Part shown: positions 33,501 to 40,575 of the stretch, one piece after another
How the letters are laid out: each line of letters starts with the position of its first letter
Numbering within the stretch: the stretch's first letter is position 1
Assembly: GCA_024516035.1 (NCBI GenBank)
Contig: CM044956.1
Span: 6,126,111 to 6,190,110, forward strand
DNA from: Bactericera cockerelli
Lineage: Eukaryota > Arthropoda > Insecta > Hemiptera > Triozidae
Length of the DNA: 64,000 nt
Direction of reading: 5' to 3'
Notes under the pieces: generated by a model
Told to the model about the DNA's origin: nothing
The model's database searches: none
What the model saw: the letters and a program-made list of their open reading frames with translations, nothing else
Translations under genes and position numbers: made by a program

Positions 33501-34597
33501 AATAATGGAACACTGTCGAGAGTGAAAGGTAATCTAACCGCGATTTGCTGTCCATCACATTGATGCTCATGAAAATGTTTTTCAATGAGAAAAATGGATA
33601 GACAGATTTTGCAGACAAAAAATTTAATTCGACTTTTATTTTCCAATGTTGCTGGTAGCGTATGACGCATTAATTCATTGAAATTATTTATATATGTAAA
33701 GTGTGAAACGTCACCATTTCTAAGCAAAAGTAAATCATTCGAACTGTGGACATTATCAACTCTGGAAATGCGAAACGGTTGGATCACTTTGTTTCTATCG
33801 ACTACGTAAACATTTACTGCTACACCCGGATTGTTACCTTCGAAAATATCGAGCTCGTCAATTTTAACTGGCCACGATAATCCCGACCAATTGTATTTAC
33901 TGTCAAGATCTCTATAGTTTTCCTTATATCTACGTTTTTTCCAATCGGAAATAAACTTTACCAACATTGAATATTTAAAGCAATAGTTGTCGTTGATTTT
34001 GACATTAAATACAGTTTGTCGTTTTTTCTGAAGAAAATCCGGAGTCTCAATAAAGGTTCCACAGCGAATTGGTTGGTATTTGAGGAAAGAAAGCTGAACT
34101 CCTCCGATGGATTCCATTGTCCAACCGCTTCCTTTCAATTCGAAATCAAGCATTTCCGACAGTAAACTCTGTACAGCCTCCTGCCATACATTATGAAAGT
34201 CTACACTTTCACACACTATTAGGTTTTTTGTTTTGAACGAAGCAAGTTTAATTTCGTCTTTTTTGGTGATTTGTTTGAAAAAAACAAATAATCGAGCCGA
34301 AAATTTAAAACTTTGATAATTTCTCAAAATCTCATCCTTCAACTCCATTATTTTGTCTTTCACAAACTCTTGAAGAAATTGATTTGTGTCTTTGTAAATA
34401 ACATTTTTGACAAAATATGTTCTAATGTTATTTGAAAAGGCAGACTCTAGTAATGTAACATTGTCAGGGTAGCTGTTGAAAATGTTTCTTTGATGCCGTA
34501 CAGAGTTAAAATGTTCCTTCCTTTGAGCATCACTTGTAAAACTATAATGTTCATTACATATTGTACAGAACGCTATTCTTATTTTGGGAATATCCAT
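30536..34597 (-). CDS. POLB: Protein-primed family B DNA polymerase
   Basis: A 1353-aa replicative polymerase of the protein-primed group. Proofreading exonuclease: ExoI D549/E551 (IIYTDFECIL), ExoII around H693-D699 (AHNFSGYDSH), ExoIII D846 (YLKTDVLLLAD). Polymerase: motif A with D943 (YLDANNLYGYS), motif B 1087-1096 (KLANNALYGK), motif C D1188/D1190 (LLYMDTDSFF), and thumb motif KFVGIASKLYSY. Between ExoI and ExoII lies a Cys-His cluster (C645, C648, H662, C675, C678) like an endonuclease VII/HNH zinc site. The 540-residue N-terminal part has three zinc-finger-like units (C11-C14-H29-H35; C329-C332; C493-C496-H509-C513) and may include the priming function. All catalytic residues are intact. 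Confidence 0.97.
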   Translation of the reverse strand: MDIPKIRIAFCTICNEHYSFTSDAQRKEHFNSVRHQRNIFNSYPDNVTLLESAFSNNIRTYFVKNVIYKDTNQFLQEFVKDKIMELKDEILRNYQSFKFSARLFVFFKQITKKDEIKLASFKTKNLIVCESVDFHNVWQEAVQSLLSEMLDFELKGSGWTMESIGGVQLSFLKYQPIRCGTFIETPDFLQKKRQTVFNVKINDNYCFKYSMLVKFISDWKKRRYKENYRDLDSKYNWSGLSWPVKIDELDIFEGNNPGVAVNVYVVDRNKVIQPFRISRVDNVHSSNDLLLLRNGDVSHFTYINNFNELMRHTLPATLENKSRIKFFVCKICLSIFLIEKHFHEHQCDGQQIAVRLPFTLDSVPLFLRRSKHLHTFEHGLDSFKKCIQLAIENVQTLNFDGILANTSLKQVTCFEKNNSFMSINVLGAEEEEKKKNVFILKVCKEEKPIHVDLILTCDEKGLHHYSLIKNFNGFITRFHYKEKKKNYVTRFFCKMCFTAFGNEARLVEHRNLCGKQTPCVAIMPEPGKNILKFEHFQFEQKIPFIIYTDFECILKKVSSCEPSSIDSYTLTTQQHIPFSFSYYVIGPNTNKLVTYTAKDENEDVVEIFFKMLIEDVKKIDEFYKEQVPLNLSPDDWRRFNETTECEHCKRPFSDTLKKVRDHYHYGDGRLRKVLCNKCNLKFRNEKFVPVVAHNFSGYDSHLIINGLNYDSQKIDIIPNSMEKYVSFSKKVSDNLSVRFIDSFRFLSSSLDKLSKTLPKEKFIHTRKHIQSDIDFELLTRKGIFCYEYLDSYSKLLDNKLPPLDEFYSSLTNSLVTQEDYDHAQKVWTHFKCLNLKEYSEIYLKTDVLLLADIFESFRTLSLDIYSLDPVWYYSLPGLTMDAMLKKTEVEIELLLDYDMYLFFEQAVRGGICQCIQKYAEANNKYMGSDFISTEKSSYLTYLDANNLYGYSMIQKLPLKDFKWLSPQEIDNITVLDLTPQDDVGYYFEVDVEYPKELHDLHSNLPFLCESKKSPSSNAHKLLTTLENKNNYVVHYLTLKQALEHGLKLVKIHRGIKFTQSNYLAPYINLNTEHRKNATNDFAKDFFKLANNALYGKLIEGVRKRINVRLETEWRLSRKHISSPFFEDFKILKENLVLFTMKKTQIRFNKAIFAGVCVLDLSKTLMYQFHYDIVQPKFNPENVRLLYMDTDSFFYQIFTNDLYEDFSSLSEHLDTSAYPANHRLFSIQNKKVLGKFKDELDGKILKKFVGIASKLYSYQVHEGKVVKKAKGVKKHVTEREIKFEDFERCMRENIQLYKSFHNIVSKNHCLSTIKQNKLVLNNYDDKRVLMTDKINTLPFGHYSLQNESSEMDLE

Positions 34598-34701
34598 TTC
34601 ACACCTTGAGAAGAGATAAAATTATAAAGAAATTAATATTTGAAATTAAAAAAAAAAACAAGTTTACATCTATGTGTCAATTTTTTAAAAAAATTTATAT
34701 A

Positions 34702-35163
34702 TTAATCAAACAATATTTCCCAAATGGATTTTTTCCAAGCCTCATAATAGATTCGTCTATATCTATTGGTAGTTATTTCCTCATGACATAACTCTTGAAA
34801 TAAATCAAATCTTGTTAATACATCCTTGATGCTATGTAAGAAAACTTGTCTAAGTTGTTTATGGTAACAATCGTCATCATCATTCTTTTCTGGGGTTTCA
34901 TTACATTTACAAGGACGATCTAGGTAACATGAATATCCACGACATTTAATCAAATATATTAAATCTTCAAAACAATGGAGAAAATGATGAAAAAATAATG
35001 GTGGTAGATTTAATTTTTTCACGCGTGGTTTAATGTAAAAATAAAAAAAATTGACGGAAGATTCGAAAGTCTCTTTTTCGATATAATTTATAATTTCATC
35101 AGCGTGAAAATTGAAAAAGTTAAATAAACTTTGTCTTAATGCAAGTTTTTCTAATGTATCCAT
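34702..35163 (-). CDS. Small helical Cys-motif protein, paralogue 1
   Basis: 153 aa, not recognised. It is rich in aromatic and helical residues, with a central C-X5-C-K-C motif (CYLDRPCKC, near residues 79-87) followed by an acidic run and another Cys, and the protein ends in WEILFD. It shares length, composition and the Cys motif with the next gene upstream (35,231-35,728), so the two look like an old tandem duplication. The downstream gap to POLB is 104 bp. The motif could bind a metal. Expression and function are unknown. Confidence 0.55.
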   Translation of the reverse strand: MDTLEKLALRQSLFNFFNFHADEIINYIEKETFESSVNFFYFYIKPRVKKLNLPPLFFHHFLHCFEDLIYLIKCRGYSCYLDRPCKCNETPEKNDDDDCYHKQLRQVFLHSIKDVLTRFDLFQELCHEEITTNRYRRIYYEAWKKSIWEILFD

Positions 35164-35230
35164 CGTTTTTTCAAAAATTGCAAATGAAAGTAATGAAAAA
35201 AAAAAATATTTAAAAGCGATCAGGTAAAAA

Positions 35231-35728
35231 TCAATAGTCCAAGAACTCTAAACCTATTTCTTCATAAAAAAAAATTGAAAAATTTTCATAATCAGAATTT
35301 ATAAGGTAACAAATCTTTTGACACACTTCATGAAGATCTTCATGATGCTTACATTTTGAATTTAATTTACAATACTTTGCAGACTTTGTTACATTTATAA
35401 ATAAATATTCCGCAAATTTTTTAAATTGTTCATTCAGTTCAATCAAAATTTTAAATTTTAAGCTTTCAGGAATAAATATTGACTCTAAAATTGATTTGAG
35501 TTTATTTTTAAATTGATTTTCTTCACCTTTTAGAGTATTGTTATAGAAATCATTAAAAAGTCTACAATCACTGCTATCACCATCAAAAATAGCTTTACTA
35601 TAAACATGAATCCATACGTGTTCCTCAGCAATAATTTGACATACATTTTCAAGATAGCTTAAGATTTCATAATTTTGCCAAAAGAAAAAACTAATATATC
35701 TAACAGTAAGTTTACTTAATGATATCAT
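35231..35728 (-). CDS. Small helical Cys-motif protein, paralogue 2
   Basis: 165 aa, not recognised. Helical and aromatic, with the motif C-X5-C-K-H-H (CKLNSKCKHH, near 119-128) at the same relative position as the Cys motif of its neighbour, followed by further Cys residues (HEVCQKIC). Codon use is very AT-rich, like the rest of the element. It belongs to a run of three small genes between POLB and the capsid block, a place where Polintons often carry lineage-specific genes. No membrane segment or signal peptide is visible. Confidence 0.55.
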   Translation of the reverse strand: MISLSKLTVRYISFFFWQNYEILSYLENVCQIIAEEHVWIHVYSKAIFDGDSSDCRLFNDFYNNTLKGEENQFKNKLKSILESIFIPESLKFKILIELNEQFKKFAEYLFINVTKSAKYCKLNSKCKHHEDLHEVCQKICYLINSDYENFSIFFYEEIGLEFLDY

Positions 35729-35814
35729 AATATTATTTCATAAAATTTTGAATAACACTGAGAAATAAATTAATTTACATACCATGAAATTTGAAAGAAA
35801 AAAAAAGAGTCAAA

Positions 35815-36099
35815 CTACTGTAAGTTTAATTTTCTCTTCTTCAGCAGATTGGTTAACTCTTCTTCTTCCCGACAATTCAAGTTTGGCCAGGTAACCTTGA
35901 TGATTTCGAAATCTCCCTCTGCTTCTTCTAACTTTTCCTTGATTTTTATCTGTCCAATTTTATAATTAGGTTTAAAAACTATTTTGTCTTCTTCAAATTT
36001 AATGTCTTTATCACTTACGTTAAACTTTTTCTTGATTAATAATTCTAATAGTCTTTTATTATTTAACACCTTCAATATAATTATAGAACTCATATTCAA
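35815..36099 (-). CDS. Unknown 94-aa charged protein
   Basis: A short protein with an N-terminal hydrophobic strand (MSSIIILKVL), then alternating Lys/Glu-rich segments and a Glu/Lys-rich C-terminal helix (REEEELTNLLKKRK). I do not recognise it. It is the first gene of the minus-strand POLB side: upstream lies a 471-bp gap with a 32-bp repeat array that could hold its promoter. Coding status is likely but not certain given the small size. Confidence 0.45.
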   Translation of the reverse strand: MNMSSIIILKVLNNKRLLELLIKKKFNVSDKDIKFEEDKIVFKPNYKIGQIKIKEKLEEAEGDFEIIKVTWPNLNCREEEELTNLLKKRKLNLQ

Positions 36100-36373
36100 A
36101 ATAAAAAAACACTTTTCTTTTTTTTTCGGATAATGTTCCTTTATAATTATTTACACATTTCACATAAAATAATAAGAACAAAATAATATTTAATAAATGG
36201 TTGGTTTAATTATACACACACACACACACACACTGAATGTTTCACAAACTTAATTTTTTTTTAGTTGAATATTTTTCTACTTGTAGGGTAATATTACTGA
36301 CTATGTGTTTGAATGAATAACATTATTGTCAAGTCCAGCTTTATATATGATTGCCTTATCTGCCTCTGCGTCT

Positions 36374-36469
36374 GATATCAAGCAATGTGAGCTTGCAGAC
36401 AACGTGATATCGGGCAATGTGAGCTTGCTAGCCACGTGATATCGGGCAATGTGCTCTTGCTAGCCACGT
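36374..36469. repeat. Three 32-bp tandem repeats with GATATC and CACGTG palindromes
   Basis: Units at 36,374, 36,406 and 36,438, each GATATC ... GCAATGTG ... CTTGC ... ACGT, followed by a partial fourth GATAT. In the last two units the junction reads CCACGTGATATC, which contains the E-box palindrome CACGTG. They differ from each other at a few positions only. Confidence 0.9.
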
Positions 36470-36507
36470 GATATAATTGAACAACCTCTCAAGTTAATCT
36501 CAAGTGT

Positions 36508-36538
36508 ATTTTCTTCTGACTAGTAAACATATACAGGG
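36508..36538 (-). promoter_or_regulatory. 31-nt 3'-flank motif, capsid side
   Basis: On the minus strand, starting 33 nt after the stop of the major capsid gene: CCCTGTATATGTTTACTAGT... The same motif (29 of 31 identical) lies 50 nt after the stop of the DUF8207-like gene in the same sense orientation, at 41,972-42,002. It could be an RNA 3'-end or late-transcript signal. Confidence 0.6.
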
Positions 36539-36570
36539 GGGTGTATTAGTTAACAAAAAAAAAAAAAAAT

Positions 36571-37812
36571 CTACATTATTTTCTGGATTGTATTGGTTAG
36601 TGGATAAAGTCTTACAACTGCATCATGTATTATTAGAGCGTACAGGGTTGTTTTTTCAGTAACATTTGCAGCTAATTCGTATTCAATGCGAATATCTACT
36701 GTAGAGCTGTGTTTCCATAGTTCGGACTGTTTTGAACAATCAATAACCACAATGGGGGCTTTTGCTAAATAATCTTTATAACTAAGATACGGTTCACTGA
36801 TTTTTCGATAGTAATTCTCTTGGAAATCACAATACATTAGATAAAGAGGAATGTACTTCTTCTGTTCAAAGTCAATATTTAAAGACTCGTAGGGGAAACA
36901 AACAGAGTTGAGATAGACTTTTATATTCTTAAGCTTTACATGGTCAAACATAGATGGATCCTTTGTCAAGCTGTTGTCCCGGTCTGTTTGGAACCCTAAA
37001 AGTATAAATCTAGGTTTGTCTTGCGCATTACTTGTCTTTACTGTCCAGTTGATCTCTTTACTTGCTGGTAAATTCGGATAGTAATTCAAACTCCATTTTC
37101 TAAAGCTCATGTCAATCGGAATGTTTCTCTTGTACTCCAGAGAGCAGCTTGTAGAGAGCAGCTCCAGACGTATGGGATCGCTGACTTGAACATGTGGTAC
37201 CTTCCATACTACTTTTGTGAGTTGAACTTTTGCATCTGTTACAGCAGCGGTACCCGTAGATAATAGAGCATCCTTGGAACTCTTGGATCGCATTAAAATC
37301 AAGTCCAGACGTTGATTGAGCAGAATTTTATCATAGTTTTCAGCGAAACCCAATAGATATTTCAGTTTGAGATATCCACTAAAGGTATAACTTGTTGTAA
37401 TTTCAACTGACTGTCCTGATGTCTCATATTTTTTCATTTCATCGCTTGAGTATGATGGATATGCTTTTAGAGTGGATGTGATGCCAACATTTTTATTAGA
37501 ATCGATTTCAACACTATTCATTTCCAAGCGAATCTCATCAAACAGGAAGCACAGTCCATTGTTTACAAACTGAATGGATTTATTAGCCTCCAGATTGGTT
37601 CCATCTTCTTTTACGATTTTTCCTTCAATGTAGATTCCCGATTCACTTAGCAGCAGATATGAGCTTTCCTGGTTAATACTGATGATGATATTGTCTGTAC
37701 TGTCCAAGCTGATACTTGTGTACGGTCCATACGTATGACTTTCATAACGAATTATATTTTCATCGTAAGTCACACGATTGTTCAAATTCAAAATATTGTC
37801 TTCAATGTTCAT
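36571..37812 (-). CDS. PY: Major capsid protein, double jelly-roll
   Basis: 413 aa. It would form the hexon-like trimers of an icosahedral shell. Recognised by the conserved Polinton capsid segment around residues 85-112 (FVNNGLCFLF, then DEIRLEMNSVEI and GITSTLK), the beta-rich composition throughout and its place beside the penton, protease and ATPase genes. In established work the Polinton PY protein is the double jelly-roll major capsid protein. Length is somewhat short of the commoner 450-650 aa but both halves are present. The start is set by the first Met in frame, 169 bp beyond the penton stop. The frame is intact. The 3' flank carries the shared 31-nt motif. Confidence 0.9.
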   Translation of the reverse strand: MNIEDNILNLNNRVTYDENIIRYESHTYGPYTSISLDSTDNIIISINQESSYLLLSESGIYIEGKIVKEDGTNLEANKSIQFVNNGLCFLFDEIRLEMNSVEIDSNKNVGITSTLKAYPSYSSDEMKKYETSGQSVEITTSYTFSGYLKLKYLLGFAENYDKILLNQRLDLILMRSKSSKDALLSTGTAAVTDAKVQLTKVVWKVPHVQVSDPIRLELLSTSCSLEYKRNIPIDMSFRKWSLNYYPNLPASKEINWTVKTSNAQDKPRFILLGFQTDRDNSLTKDPSMFDHVKLKNIKVYLNSVCFPYESLNIDFEQKKYIPLYLMYCDFQENYYRKISEPYLSYKDYLAKAPIVVIDCSKQSELWKHSSTVDIRIEYELAANVTEKTTLYALIIHDAVVRLYPLTNTIQKIM

Positions 37813-37981
37813 TTTTGTTTCACACTATAGCCTAAGCTTTGTAGAATTTTTACACTCCTTTTGGTAAGTTTCTTTAGTTTTATTTTTTTTTTATTACTTT
37901 TCACTTGTATAACACTTGTTGGAATGACCTTAAGGAGAGTGGGCACACTCTTTTTATTGCTTTTCACACGTTTCATCACAA

Positions 37982-38662
37982 TCATATTTTCAAATGTAAT
38001 TCTAACGATATCTCTTCACCTCGAAAGTCTATTAAATTATGTCTTTCGTCAACAAGCTTCACAATCAATCTGTCAATTTCATCTGTATTGAGTGGTAAAT
38101 ATATAACATTGTTGGGAACTTCTGTGATCCGGAAACCAGGTGGTACATTCAGGAAATATTTATACAAACAATTACTGGACACACCGTCTTGATAGGAACC
38201 ATTGACTATGTTTACGTCAATTTTTATTGTATTTATTTTGGAAATTTTCAAAGTATTTGTTGAGGTCAGCATAGTGTGTGCAATGTATATTTCTTTAGGG
38301 AGTCCAAGCATATCGGCAAGTGATCGCTCCTTGAAATCAACATTATACTTGCACCAAAATAAACATTTCAGAGTGTTTACATTGGGTTTAATAGATATCG
38401 CATTTTCACCCAACTTGGATTTCAAGTAACTTTCAATATCCAATAGTTCGTACGTTCCTTCTTCTATTTCAATGTCAATCCAATCTTTACTATCGTCCTG
38501 ATATCTGAAAACATTGTTTGTCCGATCAATGTTTGGAATACTATTGTAGGTTTGAAATTGTGTCAAACCAATAACAGCATCTGTTGAAACTTTTAAAGGA
38601 GGAAATATTGAACACACAATTTCAGATTGTCTAGAAGTTATATGAAAAATTCTGCTGGACAT
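37982..38662 (-). CDS. PX: Minor capsid (penton-like) single jelly-roll protein
   Basis: 226 aa. It would form the vertex pentamers. The beta-rich frame has the family's features: an IEEGTYELLDIESYL segment (67-81), a central GLPKEIY and ISKINTIKIDVNI region, then VPPGFRITEVP, VIYLPLN and FRGEEISLELHLK at the end. The Polinton PX gene was shown by others to be the penton-type minor capsid protein. It sits between the protease and the major capsid gene on the same strand, 12 bp after the protease stop region, which suggests coordinated late expression. Complete. Confidence 0.88.
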   Translation of the reverse strand: MSSRIFHITSRQSEIVCSIFPPLKVSTDAVIGLTQFQTYNSIPNIDRTNNVFRYQDDSKDWIDIEIEEGTYELLDIESYLKSKLGENAISIKPNVNTLKCLFWCKYNVDFKERSLADMLGLPKEIYIAHTMLTSTNTLKISKINTIKIDVNIVNGSYQDGVSSNCLYKYFLNVPPGFRITEVPNNVIYLPLNTDEIDRLIVKLVDERHNLIDFRGEEISLELHLKI

Positions 38663-38674
38663 GTTTTTATTTAT

Positions 38675-39046
38675 TTATTTGTTAAATAATTCAATAGTTT
38701 TCTGAACAATATATTTCAAACACAAGTGTCCACAATTAACTGATCTGTATTTCTGTTCTCGCTCATAGTTATAGAAAATTTTACACCCATTAAGGTATAC
38801 TCTTATTTCTACAGGTGGACGCAAGTTGCCAAAACTATCATAATAAAAGGCAGAGTTATTTTTCTTCAACATGGCTACCCAATGAGTGCCGGGTCCACTT
38901 GATTTGTCAAGATTAATAATCATCACTTCATTTGTTCTTGGTTTTGACGGGAGTTGATTCAAACTGTAGATGCCTCGAAAATGTGGAACATTGATTTCAC
39001 GAATCTTTTTCAAAATATCAATGTTTGTCAACGCTCTCCGAGGCAA
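38675..39046 (-). CDS. PRO: Adenain-like cysteine protease (capsid maturation)
   Basis: A compact 123-aa member of the C5/Ulp1 clan. The catalytic set is visible: H55 (GTHWVAML), D70 (FYYDSFG), Q98 for the oxyanion hole and C105 (NCGHLCLKY). The Q-to-C distance of seven matches adenovirus protease. It is shorter than adenovirus protease, as is usual in Polintons. The expected role is cleaving precursor virion proteins during assembly. A matching cleavage motif, MSGG-F, is present in the adjacent PLA2-mu protein. Neighbours are penton downstream and the PLA2 gene 46 bp upstream on the same strand. Confidence 0.92.
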   Translation of the reverse strand: MPRRALTNIDILKKIREINVPHFRGIYSLNQLPSKPRTNEVMIINLDKSSGPGTHWVAMLKKNNSAFYYDSFGNLRPPVEIRVYLNGCKIFYNYEREQKYRSVNCGHLCLKYIVQKTIELFNK

Positions 39047-39092
39047 ATCATTTAGTTTTTTGACAAGACATTAAAATAGTTTGAGTATGGTT

Positions 39093-39785
39093 TTATGTAC
39101 AACCCTGTCCACTTTTAATAGGAGTAACAGCACCCGAAGAACCAGCAGCCTTGAAATCTGCGATTGCTTTTGCAATACCACTAACACCGCCAGCAATGGA
39201 TCCGAGGGCACTTAAACCAGCAAGTATGGGGATAGCAGCCGGCAAGAATCCACCTGACATTGTCTTGGCTATTCTGAGTCTTCTCGGAATTTTCTTGTTT
39301 ACTTTATTCCCCCGGATAGCTTTACGTGCAGCCATCAGAGCGTGTTTACTAATCAACTTGAGATTATCACTTTCTCCAGCAGATTTTATTCCTAGCGCAG
39401 CAGCTTTAGTTAGTTTTCGAAAAGTCATTGTTGTCTTCTTTTTGCGACGTAGACCAGCGCCCATTTTTCTTTTAACTTTCATAGCGTTAGTAACGAACAA
39501 GGCAGCAGCTTTTTCCGGCAAGTTTGAATCTCTGGCCAAAACTCTCTGCCAAGCTTTGTTTTCCAATTCCCAATCTGCTTGCTTACGATCGGCTTTCTTG
39601 TCAGCGTATTTGAGATCGTGTTCTTTACAGGCCGAATCCAACGAATTAATTCCTTCTTGATCTTTTCTTTTATCCAATCTTGTTCCTGGACCACAGAATC
39701 TGTACGACGGAATGTGAAGTTCAAATGGTAACTTATCAATCAACTTATTTAAGAGACCTTTTCCACGTCTGCGAATCATTAACAA
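39093..39785 (-). CDS. Phospholipase A2 domain fused to mu/pVI-like core peptide
   Basis: 230 aa. Residues 28-60 form a parvovirus-type phospholipase A2 centre: a calcium loop with CGPGT (31-35) and the catalytic ACKEHDLKY with H56-D57. A basic region (103-175, many Arg/Lys) follows, then MSGGF (176-180), a match to the adenain cleavage pattern, and a Gly/Ala-rich hydrophobic segment (GGFLPAAIPILAGLSALG) resembling the adenoviral core peptide mu/pX. It is probably a virion protein that binds DNA and helps breach a membrane after release of the C-terminal peptide. PLA2 domains are known in adintovirus-like Polintons. Divergent from the ATPase gene, with 68 bp between them. Confidence 0.85.
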   Translation of the reverse strand: MLMIRRRGKGLLNKLIDKLPFELHIPSYRFCGPGTRLDKRKDQEGINSLDSACKEHDLKYADKKADRKQADWELENKAWQRVLARDSNLPEKAAALFVTNAMKVKRKMGAGLRRKKKTTMTFRKLTKAAALGIKSAGESDNLKLISKHALMAARKAIRGNKVNKKIPRRLRIAKTMSGGFLPAAIPILAGLSALGSIAGGVSGIAKAIADFKAAGSSGAVTPIKSGQGCT

Positions 39786-39853
39786 TAAAGTGATTGTTGT
39801 GAAAACATTGGTTTATATAGGAAAACAAAGAAAGAAAAAAAAAATCAGTAATC

Positions 39854-40543
39854 ATGAAAACAAAAAAATGTAAAGAAAATTTAAATGTTGAAAATTTTGA
39901 CTTTGTCAGCGAAGTGAAATCAAAAAATAAAAAAAATGGAAATTTTTTTCCAAACAATGTACGAGCCTTAATTGTCGGTCCAAGCGGATCGGGTAAGACC
40001 AATCTTCTGCTGGCTCTCTTGTTACATCCAAACGGATTGCGCTTTGAAAACGTTTATGTGTACTCAAAATCATTTCAACAACCAAAATATCAATTTTTAG
40101 AGAAAATTTTGAATGGAATCAAAGAGGTGCAACTCAAAGTATTTACAAACGACGAAGATATGATTCAACCGTGTGAAACAAAGAAAAATACTGTTTTTGT
40201 AATGGACGACATTGCTTTTGAGAAACAAAAAAATATTAAACAATTTTTTTCCCAAGGTAGACATTTCCTCGTTGACATCATTCTTCTAGCGCAAACTTAT
40301 TCAGCTATTGGTAAACAATTGATTCGAGATAATGCAAACTTTCTATGTATTTTTCAACAAGATCCCCTCAACTTGAAACATATTTATTCCGATCATGTTT
40401 CTGATTTGTCTTTTGAAAAGTTTAAAGAGATGTGTCAGTATTGTTGGAAATCGAAACATGGATTTCTCGTATTGGATAAAGAATCCGACAGCAAGTCTGG
40501 GCGGTTTCGATGTGGCTTGGATAAATACTTCATAGATATATAA
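39854..40543 (+). CDS. ATP: Genome-packaging ATPase (A32/FtsK-HerA type)
   Basis: 229 aa. It would power DNA packaging into the capsid. Walker A GPSGSGKT (42-49) follows the strand ALIV, Walker B is VFVMDD (114-119), and a sensor strand IILLAQTYS (142-150) ends in the Gln/Thr expected for this family. The rest (FLCIFQQD, then a C-terminal FRCGLDKYF) matches the short, single-domain form seen in Polintons. The first ATG is preceded by the 68-bp divergent promoter gap. The next gene starts 32 nt after the stop on the same strand. Intact. Confidence 0.95.
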   Translation: MKTKKCKENLNVENFDFVSEVKSKNKKNGNFFPNNVRALIVGPSGSGKTNLLLALLLHPNGLRFENVYVYSKSFQQPKYQFLEKILNGIKEVQLKVFTNDEDMIQPCETKKNTVFVMDDIAFEKQKNIKQFFSQGRHFLVDIILLAQTYSAIGKQLIRDNANFLCIFQQDPLNLKHIYSDHVSDLSFEKFKEMCQYCWKSKHGFLVLDKESDSKSGRFRCGLDKYFIDI

Positions 40544-40575
40544 GACAATGATTGCAAATGTAGAACTTATTAGAC

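Larger units (their letters stand above)
36100..36570. promoter_or_regulatory. Long intergenic gap with repeat array; candidate control region
   Basis: The largest gap inside the element, between the capsid block and the POLB-side genes. It holds a (CA)n run (36,215-36,232), three 32-bp tandem repeats and the 3' flank of the capsid gene, with a 31-nt motif also found after the DUF8207-like gene. A promoter for the 94-aa gene and downstream genes is inferred. Confidence 0.45.

Noticed and set aside
39151..39660. 169-aa plus-strand open frame
   Set aside because: It is the antisense of the PLA2-mu gene, whose Lys/Arg/Ala-rich codons leave the other strand open. No domain is recognisable.
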